NCBI GenBank assembly: GCA_023715865.1
Contig: JAMBOW010000002.1
Coordinates: forward strand, 558,001 to 622,000
Source of the DNA: Neobacillus mesonae
GTDB taxonomy: Bacteria; Bacillota; Bacilli; Paenibacillales; Paenibacillaceae
Direction of reading: 5' to 3'
DNA length: 64,000 nucleotides
Numbering within the stretch: the first letter of the stretch is position 1; each line of letters begins with the position of its first letter. A model generated the notes under the pieces. It saw nothing but the letters and a program-made list of their open reading frames with translations, had not been told where the DNA came from and made no database searches. Positions 38,581 to 48,261 of this stretch are shown one piece after another. The translations under genes were made by a program, and so were the position numbers.

Positions 38581-40323
38581 TTAAGGCAATGCTGGACCTC
38601 GTGTCGAATTTTGCTTGAATTCTTCCAGATGTTCCTCAATCTCTTTGCCAGTCGACATAGAAAGACATGCCTTGGCTACAACTTTAGCCTCCTCAGACTT
38701 TGTATTGAGCACCCGGTGTTTTACACGCAGCAAGGATTGAGGCGACATGCTGAGGTCATATATGCCCAGTTCAAGCCAAATCGGTACAGCTCTCTCGTCC
38801 CCTGCCAGTTCCCCGCATACACTGATACCGATGCCTGCTGCATGAGCAGCTTCAGCAGTCATCCGGAGCAGTCTTAGAACAGATGGATGAAAGGGCTGGT
38901 ACAAGTGAGCGATCTGTTCATTCATCCGATCGACGGCAAGCACATACTGAACGAGGTCATTCGTTCCGATACTGAAAAAGTCGACTTCTCTTGCCAGCAA
39001 ATCAGCAATAACTACTGCCGCAGGCACTTCAATCATAATGCCGACTTCAATCTTGGGATCATAAGGGATTTCACGCCGGTCAAGATCCGCTTTGGCTTCC
39101 TTCAAAATCTGATTTGCTTCTCTGACTTCATCCAATGATGAAATCATCGGATACATGATTTTGACCTTGCCATGCACGCTTGCCCGCAGAATGGCTGACA
39201 GCTGCGTCTTAAATAAATCTTTGAGCTCCAAACTGATCCGTATAGCCCGATACCCGAGAAAAGGATTATCCTCCTCCGGTAAAGGGAAGTAATCCAGCTG
39301 TTTGTCTCCACCGATATCCAGCGTTCGTATCACGACCGTATTTCCGCCGGTCTTCTCGGCAACATGACGATATACCTCATACTGTTCTTCTTCACCAGGG
39401 AAGGAATGACGATCCATGTACAGAAATTCCGTTCGAAATAGTCCTACTCCCTTGGCTCCAGAACGCAGCGACATCTCAAGCTCCTTAACAGAGCTTATAT
39501 TAGCCGCAAGATTCAGCTTGGTTCCATCCTTGGTTACTGCATCCACCTCAGCGAGCACCTGCAGCTGTTCTTTTTTGCGAAGCTGCTGTCTACGAATATC
39601 GGTATACTGCTCAATGATATCAGCGTCCGGATTTACATATACGATTCCTTCGTCTCCGTTAATAACAAGTGTATCTCCGGTCTGTACCGGTAGATTAACA
39701 CTGTTCTCAAGTCCAGAAACCATAGGAATGCCAAGGGCTCTTGCCATGATAGCGGAGTGCGAGGTTTTACCGCCAATAAGCGTTACGATGCCCAATACAT
39801 AATTGGGGTTCAGGTGAGCCAGCTGAGACGGAGAAAGCTCATTGGCCACCAAAATATAAGGCTGTGTATCCAGAGGAAGTGTAATCTCAGGGGCGCCGAG
39901 TAAATGCTTCAGCAGACGATTACCGACATCCTTGATGTCCATTGCCCGTTCTTTCATATATTCGTCATCAAGCAGATCAAACATCGTCACAAAATGATCA
40001 ATCGCTTCCTTAACCGCAACCTCTGCTGCTTTATATTGACGCTCGATGATCCCCTGAATTTCATTCATGAACACAGGGTCCTCCAAAATGGCCAAATGAG
40101 CATCAAAAATGCTGGACTCCTCTGGTCCGACGACTTCATTAAACTCCTGTTTAATGAATTGAATCTCATCACGGGATGTTTTGATTCCCTCGTACAATCG
40201 CTCGAACTCCCTTGCCAGGTCCACAGCGTCCATCTTCTGGTCCGGTAAATCCCACTCCCAGCTCGGAAGCACAAATGCCTTGCCGATGGCTACACCAGCC
40301 GCTCCTGAGATGCCTTGTATCAT
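38581..40323 (-). CDS. ptsI: PTS enzyme I (phosphoenolpyruvate-protein phosphotransferase)
   Basis: Takes phosphate from phosphoenolpyruvate and passes it to HPr. The 580 residues show the phosphohistidine motif GGKTSHSAIMAR near 188-199, the PEP-binding barrel with FRTEFLYMDR near 295, IRTLDIGGDKQL and the signature EVGIMIEVPAA near 425, then FFSIGTNDLVQY. The catalytic cysteine is in GISVCGELAGD near 500. GGAGGGG precedes the ATG. The gene starts inside the last codon of the PTS permease gene (ATGA overlap), so translation is coupled. No ptsH is adjacent, which is unlike the usual ptsHI pair. Confidence 0.96.
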   Translation of the reverse strand: MIQGISGAAGVAIGKAFVLPSWEWDLPDQKMDAVDLAREFERLYEGIKTSRDEIQFIKQEFNEVVGPEESSIFDAHLAILEDPVFMNEIQGIIERQYKAAEVAVKEAIDHFVTMFDLLDDEYMKERAMDIKDVGNRLLKHLLGAPEITLPLDTQPYILVANELSPSQLAHLNPNYVLGIVTLIGGKTSHSAIMARALGIPMVSGLENSVNLPVQTGDTLVINGDEGIVYVNPDADIIEQYTDIRRQQLRKKEQLQVLAEVDAVTKDGTKLNLAANISSVKELEMSLRSGAKGVGLFRTEFLYMDRHSFPGEEEQYEVYRHVAEKTGGNTVVIRTLDIGGDKQLDYFPLPEEDNPFLGYRAIRISLELKDLFKTQLSAILRASVHGKVKIMYPMISSLDEVREANQILKEAKADLDRREIPYDPKIEVGIMIEVPAAVVIADLLAREVDFFSIGTNDLVQYVLAVDRMNEQIAHLYQPFHPSVLRLLRMTAEAAHAAGIGISVCGELAGDERAVPIWLELGIYDLSMSPQSLLRVKHRVLNTKSEEAKVVAKACLSMSTGKEIEEHLEEFKQNSTRGPALP

Positions 40324-42206
40324 GCTTCTACCCCTCCAACGTTCCTATCTTCATATAGTACGACCGACATGACGGATGCCTGGCCTTTTCTAACGTGCTT
40401 AAACGGTGCGTAACTCCAAGATTTGACCCGATCCGGGTTCGTAATGACCATTGGCGTTACAAGTGACGGCGCTTCTTTCAACAAGGCAGCATAGTTAAAA
40501 CGAATCAGCAGCTGCCCCGGCTCTACGGTGTCCCCCTCTTTTACGACAGCTTCAAAATTCCCCTTGAGCTGCGAGGTATCGATTCCGATATGAAGTAGAA
40601 CCTCAAGCCCCTCCGGCGTCTGAATGCCAATCGCATGCATCGTAGGATACAAATGCATCACCGTCCCATATACAGGTGACAGCAATTCCCCAGTCTCCGG
40701 TTCAAAGGCGACGCCATCGCCTACCAGCTTGCCGGCAAAAATCTTATCCGGAACTTCTTCAATCGGCAGCATCTTGCCCTGTACCGGGCTGCTGAATAAG
40801 ACCTGAGGCAAATCGCGTTCCAGCAGCTTCGCAATCTCTTCCCTGATTAATTCAGAGTAGGTACCGAACACCACTTGTACATTCCCACCGCCAAGCTTAA
40901 TAAGTCCTGCAGACCCAAGTGCTTTCATTGCTCCCACATCGATAAGCCGATCATTATGAACGGTTAGACGCAGGCGGGTAATGCAGGCCTCAACCTGTAC
41001 AAGATTGCTTTTTCCACCAAGCGCCTCCAATATGAGCGGAGCCTGGTAGGGTATATTGCCTGCCCAATCCTCAAGTACAGAGCCTTCCTCGCGCCCTGGT
41101 GTTGGAATTTGGAACCTGCGAATGGCCCAGCGGAACAAAAAGTAATACACAAGACCGTAAATCATTCCGATGGGGATCAGCAGCAGGGCATTCTCCGACA
41201 AATGAAAATTCAATATGTAATCAATTGCACCCGCCGAATACGAAAAACCGTGCCGGATTTCCAGCAGGTAGCTGATCCAAAGTGCAAGACCTGACAAGAC
41301 GGCGTGTACAAAAAACAAATAAGGTGCAGCAAATAAAAAAGCAAATTCAATTTGTTCCGATACACCAGTCAAAAAACAAACCAGCGCAGAGGTCATAAAT
41401 GTCTTATATACCTTAGGCTTTAAATCTTCCCTGGCCTCTTGAATAATCGCAAAAGCGATGGCAGGAATCGCAAACATCATAATCGGGAACAAGCCTGACA
41501 TAAAATAGCCAGCTGTAGGATCACCCGCAAAGAAACGCGGCAAATCTCCGGTCATGACCTGACCATCCACTGTCTCATATGAGCCGAGCTGAAACCAGAA
41601 GACATTATTAAGCAAATGATGCAAGCCGAATGCGACAAGCACCCGATACAAAATACCATATAAAAACAATCCGAAACCGCCGAGGCTGTACTCCATGGAG
41701 GCGATGAGATCGAGCAGCTGCTGCAAAAGCGGGGCTATGCCGAGCATAATGCACGAGAACAACGCAGAGAACAGACCGACAATCAAAAGGACAAACCTGG
41801 AGCCCCCGAAAAACTGAAAAATTTCAGGAAGCCGAATGCTTTTAAAACGGTTATGTGTAATCCCGGCGATAATGCCGAGTATTATTCCGATCAGAGATGC
41901 GGGCTGAACAGCCCCGTTGCCGAAATGGCTTACTACTTGATCATAGATAATCATACCAGCCAGCGCAGCAAGCCCTGCTTGACCGGCCTGATTGGACAAA
42001 CCGAGCGCAACACCGACAGCAAATAGATAAGGCAGAAAATAAAACAGGCTCTGGCCTGCTACGGTTGCTATTCCGCTTATATTTCCAAATCCCCATGACT
42101 CCCATGGTAAGCTTCCTACGCTCAGCAGAATCGCCGCTGCAGGCAGTACCATCGTCGGAAGCATAACAGCTCTTCCGAGCTGCTGCAAGGATCCGAGCCA
42201 ATTCAT
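40320..42206 (-). CDS. PTS sugar permease IICBA, N-acetylglucosamine-like
   Basis: A 628-residue membrane permease that phosphorylates its sugar during uptake. The start at 42206 (MNWLGSLQQLGRAVM) has AAGGAGAGG upstream. Domain order: IIC (about 1-370, ten hydrophobic stretches), IIB with the phosphocysteine in VEACITRLRL near 410, and IIA with the histidine in LEVLLHIGIDTSQLKG near 555. Specificity hints: GLHHLLNNVFWFQLG and GDLPRFFAGDPTAGYFMSGLFPIMM are like NagE/NagP rather than PtsG, so GlcNAc is most likely, but glucose cannot be excluded. It overlaps ptsI by four bases. The promoter is about 50 bases upstream. Confidence 0.92.
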   Translation of the reverse strand: MNWLGSLQQLGRAVMLPTMVLPAAAILLSVGSLPWESWGFGNISGIATVAGQSLFYFLPYLFAVGVALGLSNQAGQAGLAALAGMIIYDQVVSHFGNGAVQPASLIGIILGIIAGITHNRFKSIRLPEIFQFFGGSRFVLLIVGLFSALFSCIMLGIAPLLQQLLDLIASMEYSLGGFGLFLYGILYRVLVAFGLHHLLNNVFWFQLGSYETVDGQVMTGDLPRFFAGDPTAGYFMSGLFPIMMFAIPAIAFAIIQEAREDLKPKVYKTFMTSALVCFLTGVSEQIEFAFLFAAPYLFFVHAVLSGLALWISYLLEIRHGFSYSAGAIDYILNFHLSENALLLIPIGMIYGLVYYFLFRWAIRRFQIPTPGREEGSVLEDWAGNIPYQAPLILEALGGKSNLVQVEACITRLRLTVHNDRLIDVGAMKALGSAGLIKLGGGNVQVVFGTYSELIREEIAKLLERDLPQVLFSSPVQGKMLPIEEVPDKIFAGKLVGDGVAFEPETGELLSPVYGTVMHLYPTMHAIGIQTPEGLEVLLHIGIDTSQLKGNFEAVVKEGDTVEPGQLLIRFNYAALLKEAPSLVTPMVITNPDRVKSWSYAPFKHVRKGQASVMSVVLYEDRNVGGVEA

Positions 42207-42231
42207 GGCGATCCTCTCCTTTCTATCATTG

Positions 42232-42260
42232 ATGGTAAGCGTTAGGCGCCCTTTTGTCAA
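42232..42260 (-). promoter_or_regulatory. promoter of the PTS operon
   Basis: Minus-strand TTGACA (42255-42260), a 17-base spacer and TACCAT (42232-42237). The leader is short, with no antiterminator or cre match seen nearby. Confidence 0.55.
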
Positions 42261-42309
42261 AATGATTCAAAAAAGGAAGCTTTGATGCTTAAGTATAGCT
42301 TTAACTAAA

Positions 42310-42334
42310 GAAAAAGGCCCCTCATAAGGGGGCC
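42310..42334 (-). terminator. terminator after the CoA-binding protein gene
   Basis: GGCCCCCT/AGGGGCC stem with TTTTTC on the minus strand. Confidence 0.85.
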
Positions 42335-42350
42335 ATCATGCTGCTCTAAT

Positions 42351-42776
42351 TTAGGTTCTTTTGGGCTGGAGGATCGAATCCTCCACCTTGATGCAGCGAT
42401 CCATAATTACCGTCATTCCATGCTCTTCACCGATTTGGGCTACTTCATCGCTTAGAATACCCAGCTGCAGCCAAATGACTTTGGCTTGAATCTCTGCCGC
42501 CTCTCTAGCCACATCTGCGCAGTATTCACTGCGGCGGAATACATTGACGATGTCAACAGGCTCTGGAATGCTTTTGAGGTCAGGATAACACTTCTCTCCT
42601 AAAATCTCATCTGCACCTGGATTAACCGGAATAATGCGGTAACCTCTAGACTGCATCGCTTCCGACACCATGTAAGAAGTTCGGTCCGGTTTATCCGATA
42701 AGCCTACGACAGCAATGTTGCCTGTTGAGGCCAGTATTTCTTTAATTTCTTCACGTGAAGGATTTTCAAAAGCCAT
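42351..42776 (-). CDS. CoA-binding domain protein (YneT/YccU type)
   Basis: A 141-residue Rossmann-fold protein like the CoA-binding domain of succinyl-CoA synthetase. The start at 42776 (MAFENPSREEIKEIL) has AGGAG upstream. Motifs: NIAVVGLSDKPDRTSYMV (nucleotide loop), GYRIIPVNPG, VDIVNVFRR and KVIWLQLGILSDEVAQI. Small cytoplasmic CoA-binding proteins of this type have no defined reaction. It follows aroA on the same strand after a 55-base gap, so it may be cotranscribed. Confidence 0.9.
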   Translation of the reverse strand: MAFENPSREEIKEILASTGNIAVVGLSDKPDRTSYMVSEAMQSRGYRIIPVNPGADEILGEKCYPDLKSIPEPVDIVNVFRRSEYCADVAREAAEIQAKVIWLQLGILSDEVAQIGEEHGMTVIMDRCIKVEDSILQPKRT

Positions 42777-42831
42777 TTGAGCATTCGCTCCTCTCATACA
42801 ACATGTAGATATATCAAGCACTTATATTGTA

Positions 42832-44121
42832 TTATACCCATTCCACATTTGCACCAAGCGCCCGCAAATGATCAAAGTAACCCGGATACGATTTGGCCAC
42901 ATGATGAGCATCCTTAATACGGAGCGGCTCTTTTGCTCTGAGTCCGACAACGGTTAGAGCCATAATGACCCGATGATCGTAATGAGCGTTAATCTCTACG
43001 CCGCCCTCAACACCTTCAGGCCTTCCATGTACAATGATCTCATCCCGTTTCTCTTCCACTTTTGCACCGGCCTTTGCCAGCTCAGTCAAATAATCTGTTA
43101 TACGGTCACATTCTTTGTATCGTAAATTTTCTACATTATAGAAGCGGGATGTGCCTTCTGCGAAGACAGCAGCTGCAACCATTGCAAGCACCGCATCGGT
43201 TGCAGCATCTCCGTCAAACTCGACCGCTTTAAGCTTACCGTTGCTTTTGATTGTAACGATGTCATTCTCATGAGTAAGCGGAACTTCCATCATGCGAAGC
43301 ACGTCTACAACAGCACGTTCACCCTGTTTACTTCTCTCCATTAACCGAGTTACCGTAACATCAGACTTCGTAACCGCAGCTGCTGCCAATACAGCAGCCG
43401 AGCCTGGATAATCTCCCTGTACCGTATATTCAGCTGCTTTATATTTTTGACCACCTGGAACTTGGAAAGACATATAATCTTCACTTGCATGAATCGTAAT
43501 TCCAGCCTGCTCTAATACTTCCAGCGTCTGGCCAATGACTACCTTGGATTTCAAGTCGCCCAGTACCTCAATTGTGCTGTCCTTAGGCAATAATGGTGTT
43601 AGAAACAATAGTGCACTCAAATACTGAGAGCTTACTGTTCCTGATACCCGAATTGCTCCACCCTCCGGCTTACCACCGCGAATCGTAATCGGAAGCCTTC
43701 CATCCTGATGCTCCACTTGTACTCCCAATTGTTCCAAAGCATCAATCAGGTCCTGGTGCGGCCGCTTTCCGAGTGATTCGGGATAGGTATTCACAAAATG
43801 AATCTCTTCTCCAAGTGCCGCAATGCCCATAAGAAAACGAAGAACTGCGCCTGCATTGCCCACATTAAGCTCGGTAATTTGACGAGGGGAGGATCCAAAG
43901 CCCTTTATTGTTATTTTCTCCTCGTCTTCCGCAAGCTCCGCTCCCAGAGCCTCAATACAACGACGCATGGCATCGCTGTCCTCGCTGTGAGCTGGATAGT
44001 AGATTGTGCTTGTCCCTTCCGCAAGCGCTGCAACAAGCAAATAACGGGTAGTGTAGTTCTTGGAAGAAAGAGCATCAATTGTTCCTGAAAGCTGCGGGGT
44101 ATGATTTACTATAACGTCCAT
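42832..44121 (-). CDS. aroA: 3-phosphoshikimate 1-carboxyvinyltransferase (EPSP synthase), divergent active-site loop
   Basis: Sixth step of the shikimate pathway: joins phosphoenolpyruvate to shikimate-3-phosphate. The 429 residues keep SSKN near 19-22 (usual SKS), RLPITIRGG, VSGTVSSQYLSALL, DATDAVLAMVAAA-like segments and YKECDRI near 340 (usual KESDRI). The loop that binds phosphoenolpyruvate and glyphosate reads NVGNAGAVLRFLMG at 86-99, where many enzymes have GNAGTAMRPL. The Thr and Pro positions are changed, which suggests altered glyphosate sensitivity. AAAAGGAG precedes the ATG. aroK, the preceding pathway step, lies nearby on the same strand, though rhodanese comes between. Confidence 0.93.
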   Translation of the reverse strand: MDVIVNHTPQLSGTIDALSSKNYTTRYLLVAALAEGTSTIYYPAHSEDSDAMRRCIEALGAELAEDEEKITIKGFGSSPRQITELNVGNAGAVLRFLMGIAALGEEIHFVNTYPESLGKRPHQDLIDALEQLGVQVEHQDGRLPITIRGGKPEGGAIRVSGTVSSQYLSALLFLTPLLPKDSTIEVLGDLKSKVVIGQTLEVLEQAGITIHASEDYMSFQVPGGQKYKAAEYTVQGDYPGSAAVLAAAAVTKSDVTVTRLMERSKQGERAVVDVLRMMEVPLTHENDIVTIKSNGKLKAVEFDGDAATDAVLAMVAAAVFAEGTSRFYNVENLRYKECDRITDYLTELAKAGAKVEEKRDEIIVHGRPEGVEGGVEINAHYDHRVIMALTVVGLRAKEPLRIKDAHHVAKSYPGYFDHLRALGANVEWV

Positions 44122-44164
44122 CTTAAAGTAGCTCCTTTTGGTAAAGTAATATATAAATGCAAAA

Positions 44165-44194
44165 TTGACACGCTTAGTCTGACTTCGGTATCAT
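44165..44194 (+). promoter_or_regulatory. promoter of the rhodanese gene
   Basis: TTGACA at 44165-44170, 18-base spacer, TATCAT at 44189-44194. Confidence 0.6.
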
Positions 44195-44261
44195 AAAATT
44201 GTTGATAACATGGAACATACCATAATCTTATCGAGATGATATAGAAAAGAGGTCTACCCTA

Positions 44262-44570
44262 ATGAATCAGGTACCTGAAATTACAGCTGAAGAGCTCAAA
44301 GCCCGTCTTCAGTCTGGTGAAGCATTGCAAATGATTGACGTCCGTGAAGATGAAGAGGTCGCTGCCGGAATCATTTCCGGAGCAAAACATATTCCTCTCG
44401 GCCAAATTCCAGACCGCCTCTCCGAAATCGAAAATACCGGAGAAATTATCTTTATCTGCCGCAGCGGATATCGCAGCGAAAGAGCCTGCGAGTATTTGGC
44501 GCAGCAAGGGTATGAAGGATGCACCAACATGGTTGGCGGAATGCTCGCATGGAACGAACAAGCCGACTAA
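44262..44570 (+). CDS. rhodanese-like domain protein
   Basis: A 102-residue single-domain sulfurtransferase. The active cysteine sits in FICRSGYRSERAC near residue 67; MIDVREDEE and AKHIPLGQIPDR are typical rhodanese segments. There is no signal peptide, so it acts in the cytoplasm, probably in persulfide transfer or redox. It is transcribed alone from its own promoter and ends at a terminator. Confidence 0.93.
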   Translation: MNQVPEITAEELKARLQSGEALQMIDVREDEEVAAGIISGAKHIPLGQIPDRLSEIENTGEIIFICRSGYRSERACEYLAQQGYEGCTNMVGGMLAWNEQAD

Positions 44571-44577
44571 ACATCGC

Positions 44578-44608
44578 AAAGGGCAGGCATATTGGCCTGT
44601 CCTTTTAT
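44578..44608 (+). terminator. terminator after the rhodanese gene
   Basis: AAAGGGCAGGC/GCCTGTCCTTTT stem with one mismatch and a T-rich tail. Confidence 0.8.
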
Positions 44609-44653
44609 TATTTATCCCCATCATACAACAACAGACCTTAAAAGCACAACAGC

Positions 44654-45166
44654 TTAAACGCGGTGACGCGCTAAAATATGCTGAACAACCTCTTCTGGAT
44701 TCAGCTCCGAAGTGTCCACTGTCAGGTCTGCAAAGGAATAGACTGATTTGCGTTCCTTCATGATTTTATTTACACGATCTTCCACATTTCCCGCTAATAA
44801 TGGCCGATCACTGTTTGCCGACACTCTCCGAATGATAGCATCGGCACTCGCCGTTAACGCTACAACCCAACCGGCTTTTTTCATTGCGTCGCAATTAAGC
44901 GGCTTAAGGACAGAACCTCCGCCTGTAGAAACAATCTGTGAAGAACTTTCCAGAACTCGAAGCAATACGCTCGTCTCTACCTCACGAAAATAAGCTTCTC
45001 CCTTCTGTTTAAACAACTCGGGAATCGGACAGCCCTCCTGCTCCTCAATTGCTGCATCGATGTCGACCAATCTATAATTCAGCTGATCTGCAAGCATACC
45101 CGATACGGTTGTTTTACCTGTTCCCATCATTCCAATAAGGATGACATTTCCTTTTTTGCTGCTCAA
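44654..45166 (-). CDS. aroK: shikimate kinase
   Basis: Phosphorylates shikimate, the step before aroA. I choose a TTG start at 45166 (MSSKKGNVILIGMMGTGK) because AAAGGAG lies 11 bases before it. The ATG ten codons earlier has no ribosome site and gives an unusual extension. The 170 residues fit the family. Walker A is GMMGTGKTT near residue 12-20, the shikimate site is DIDAAIEEQEGCPIPELF, GEAYFREVE and STGGGSVLKP, and the lid arginine is in DRPLLAG. It is not part of a visible operon. Confidence 0.93.
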   Translation of the reverse strand: MSSKKGNVILIGMMGTGKTTVSGMLADQLNYRLVDIDAAIEEQEGCPIPELFKQKGEAYFREVETSVLLRVLESSSQIVSTGGGSVLKPLNCDAMKKAGWVVALTASADAIIRRVSANSDRPLLAGNVEDRVNKIMKERKSVYSFADLTVDTSELNPEEVVQHILARHRV

Positions 45167-45333
45167 AGCCCTGTTCCACTCCTTTAACAGGACCATACTT
45201 GGTCCGGGTCGCTATTCTTCATCTAAACATAACACAGATAAAATGATCCGCCAAGAAGTCATAAGTGGACATCCACAGGCGTATTTATGATACAGATGAT
45301 TCGCCTCAATCATACCTGTAGGGAGTGTGGAAT

Positions 45334-45696
45334 GTGGAAGCTGTTAATCTCATAGCCAGCGCCGATGCCGTAAATAAAAAGCCTTTGTCCAGCCGAATTT
45401 CGCGAATATTTGAAAGAGGCCACGTGATCTGCAGAAATGACGTTTTGTTAGTGTTGCATTATGTTCAACAAAAAGTGGCTTCAGAGGATCCACTTATCAT
45501 GAATCTTCCAAAGCCACGTCTTATAGAAAGTTTTCAATATTTCAGCGAAGCTTCCCTGCTGCTTCTGAATGAACACGCGGCTCATCATTACACTCAGGAA
45601 AGATTAAGAAAGTGCCTTAAAGAGGCTTTGTATGGCCTGTACGAAGAACCCGACCATTCATCTCTTTCACCAGCTCATCTCCAGCTGCTGGATTAG
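45334..45696 (+). CDS. conserved hypothetical protein, about 120 residues
   Basis: Unrecognised. I choose the GTG at 45334 ([17 protein letters not shown]) because GGGAG lies 8 bases upstream; a GTG nine bases earlier is also in frame. The protein is soluble and helical, with no cysteine-rich or membrane segment. It contains [20 protein letters not shown] and [21 protein letters not shown]. It is convergent with gnd, and the two stop codons overlap by three bases without a terminator between them. Confidence 0.65.
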   Translation: MEAVNLIASADAVNKKPLSSRISRIFERGHVICRNDVLLVLHYVQQKVASEDPLIMNLPKPRLIESFQYFSEASLLLLNEHAAHHYTQERLRKCLKEALYGLYEEPDHSSLSPAHLQLLD

Positions 45697-47105
45697 TTCT
45701 CCATCCAGTTGTAGTGGAATGTTCCTTCTTTATCCACACGCTTGAATGTATGCGCACCGAAATAGTCGCGCTGTGCTTGCAGCAGGTTCGCAGGAAGTCT
45801 TTCCGTACGATAGCTGTCATAGTAAGACAAAGCACTTGCAAAGCCAGGTACCGGAATACCGTTTGCTACAGCAACAGAGATGACTTTACGCCATGAATCC
45901 TGATAAGATTCAACCACATTTTTGAAATATGGATCAAGCAGCAAATTTTTGAGCTCAGCGTCTTTGTCATAAGCATCTTTAATATTCTGCAGGAACTGGG
46001 AACGAATAATGCAGCCGCCGCGGAAGATCATTGCAATATTGCCGTATTTCAGGTTCCAGCCGTACTCGTCGGAAGCAGCGCGCATTTGTGCGAAGCCTTG
46101 TGCGTAAGATACGATTTTACTTGCAAAGAGAGCCTTGCGAACATTCTCGATGAACTCTTGCTTGTCGCCTGTGAATGCTTCAGTCTTCGGACCACTCAGT
46201 ACTTTACTTGCTGCAATACGCTCTTCCTTCATTGCTGACAGGAATCGGGAGAATACGGATTCCGTAATCATGGAAAGCGGTACTCCAAGGTCCAGGGCGC
46301 TTTGGCTTGTCCATTTACCTGTACCTTTTTGTCCTGCCGCATCAAGGATCACGTCTACCATCGGCTTACCCGTCTCTTCATCATATTTCGAGAAGATATC
46401 AGCAGTAATTTCGATCAGATAGCTGTCCAGCTCTCCTTTGTTCCATTCGCTGAAGATCTCATGGAATTGTTCAGCATTCAGTCCAAGCACATCTTTTAAC
46501 AAATGATATGCTTCACCAATCAACTGCATATCGCCGTACTCAATACCGTTGTGAACCATTTTTACATAATGTCCTGCTCCATCCGGACCGATATATGTCG
46601 TACAAGGCTCGCCGTTTACTTGAGCTGCAATGGAAGTAAGGATCGGCTTTACAAGCTCATAAGCACTCTCTTGTCCACCCGGCATAATGGATGGGCCTTT
46701 CAGCGCGCCTTCTTCACCGCCGGAAACGCCGGCACCGATAAAGCGGAAGCCTTTGTCTTCGAGTTCTTTGCTGCGGCGCTGTGTATCAGGGAAATATGCA
46801 TTTCCTCCATCAATGATAATATCGCCTTGGTCCAGATGCGGAACCAGCTGCTCAATCGTTGCATCTGTCGCAGGACCGGCTTGTACCATAATTAATATTT
46901 TACGCGGAGATTCCAAAGATTGTACGAATTCTTCAATGGAGAACGTTCCTATTAAGTTTTTGCCTTCAGCTTCTTTAAGAAGATCATGCGTTTTCTCAGG
47001 GGAACGGTTAAACACTGAAACCGAGAAGCCTTTACTTTCGATATTTAAGGCCAGGTTTTTACCCATGACGGCCAGGCCGATAACACCAATTTGTTGTTTT
47101 GCCAT
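45693..47105 (-). CDS. gnd: 6-phosphogluconate dehydrogenase (NADP, decarboxylating)
   Basis: Oxidative pentose-phosphate pathway: 6-phosphogluconate to ribulose-5-phosphate with NADPH. The 470 residues match GndA. The nucleotide fold shows [16 protein letters not shown] near 5-20, FNRSPEKT (the NADP-binding Arg-Ser pattern), and [21 protein letters not shown] near 127-147. The catalytic lysine region is [19 protein letters not shown] near 180. The tail contains [16 protein letters not shown]. It has its own ribosome site. Confidence 0.97.
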   Translation of the reverse strand: MAKQQIGVIGLAVMGKNLALNIESKGFSVSVFNRSPEKTHDLLKEAEGKNLIGTFSIEEFVQSLESPRKILIMVQAGPATDATIEQLVPHLDQGDIIIDGGNAYFPDTQRRSKELEDKGFRFIGAGVSGGEEGALKGPSIMPGGQESAYELVKPILTSIAAQVNGEPCTTYIGPDGAGHYVKMVHNGIEYGDMQLIGEAYHLLKDVLGLNAEQFHEIFSEWNKGELDSYLIEITADIFSKYDEETGKPMVDVILDAAGQKGTGKWTSQSALDLGVPLSMITESVFSRFLSAMKEERIAASKVLSGPKTEAFTGDKQEFIENVRKALFASKIVSYAQGFAQMRAASDEYGWNLKYGNIAMIFRGGCIIRSQFLQNIKDAYDKDAELKNLLLDPYFKNVVESYQDSWRKVISVAVANGIPVPGFASALSYYDSYRTERLPANLLQAQRDYFGAHTFKRVDKEGTFHYNWMEN

Positions 47106-47291
47106 TGGTTCTCCATCCTTTGCTTCGTATTTTTAGTGATGTTTATTTGTTATTCAGCACCCTATTAAGGTATGTTTTGTCTTTGTAATGTCCTTAATAT
47201 ATGTAGAGAAATTGAAGGGCGGACTAACAATACCCCTATTCTATCGTGTTTGGTTTTGGAAGTGAACCCCTGTCACATTTTAAACAAGGAT

Positions 47292-47316
47292 AAAACACCT
47301 CTTTTCACGAGGTGTT
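47292..47316 (-). terminator. terminator after the gene at 47355-47954
   Basis: AACACCTC/GAGGTGTT stem followed by TTTATCC on the minus strand. Confidence 0.7.
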
Positions 47317-47354
47317 CATGAAATACTCATACTTAGTATGGAGCTTGCTGGGGA

Positions 47355-47954
47355 TTACCATTCAAGCATTAACATACGATCCTGTAACTGGATCAAATTT
47401 GAACGGCATGTATCCGCTTTAGCTTCATCCTTCGCACCGATGGCGGCATGAAGTCTTTCGAGTTCGTCATCGATTTCCATCCGCAGCAGGAGCATCCTAA
47501 GCTCCCCTTCCTCTGAGGCCAGCATTTCCTCCATCTCTTCGAGTGTCGGCGTTGGTCCCTTCTGATAAATGACTCTCTGCTTAAAGCCTGACACTTCGAC
47601 AAGGCGAATAACCTCTCCGAATAATATATTTTCAACGACAATTATATGATCCTTAAATCTGCGGACGACAGCATGCCCTCTGGTGTCTCCGATCAGTTTT
47701 TCGATGTATTCTGCTAACTTTACATCTTTAATAATATAGTCACCGATCAACTTGTAATCACCTGTTCTCATTTGCTGAAATTTCAGCTTGACTAATTTAC
47801 GGCCGGTGCGCACAGACAGAATAAAAAAGTTCTCATCCTCACTCCAGTATAGCGAATATCCTTCTTGGATCAGATCTTTGATGAGTTGTTGGATACGAAG
47901 GCGGCTAAACCGGAGCTCTAGATTGCAATATTCCACTTCATAGCTCTTGTTCAC
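47355..47954 (-). CDS. conserved hypothetical protein, 199 residues
   Basis: Unrecognised cytoplasmic protein. It starts at a GTG (MNKSYEVEYCNLELRF) with GGAGGAGGAAG 6 bases upstream. The N-terminal half is strand-rich (GYSLYWSEDENFFILSVRTG; LVKLKFQQM), and the middle HAVVRRFKDHIIVVENIL resembles metal- or nucleotide-sensor folds only loosely. The C-terminus is a long acidic helix pair (LEEMEEMLASEEGELRMLLL, ELERLHAAIGAKDEAKADTC) that could dimerise. It is flanked by gnd and yktB. Its role is unknown. Confidence 0.72.
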   Translation of the reverse strand: MNKSYEVEYCNLELRFSRLRIQQLIKDLIQEGYSLYWSEDENFFILSVRTGRKLVKLKFQQMRTGDYKLIGDYIIKDVKLAEYIEKLIGDTRGHAVVRRFKDHIIVVENILFGEVIRLVEVSGFKQRVIYQKGPTPTLEEMEEMLASEEGELRMLLLRMEIDDELERLHAAIGAKDEAKADTCRSNLIQLQDRMLMLEW

Positions 47955-48261
47955 GGCACTTCCTCCTCCACTTTACGGTTTTTTTATCCGAATCTCATGT
48001 ATACATTTGACTTGCCGCTGCTACTCCTTGCGGTAACCTTTGCTCTTGCTTACCATATTTTATACTGCATTGGTTAGAAGGGTACTTAGTCGTTTGACCA
48101 TTTTTTAAACATAAAATCTTCACTAACAAACCTCGAAAAGAACAGACTAAAAAGCAGTTTGAGCTGGAGCAACGTGTTATAATGAGTCCCGTAATATTGT
48201 GTATACTATTATATTGGAAAGTGTTTAGGTTCATGCTTACCTTAAGGAGGATTACGCATTA
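47955..48261. other. intergenic region before yktB
   Basis: No gene is seen. TTATAAT near 48177 and TATACT near 48202 could be -10 elements of yktB, but neither has a good -35. Confidence 0.5.
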
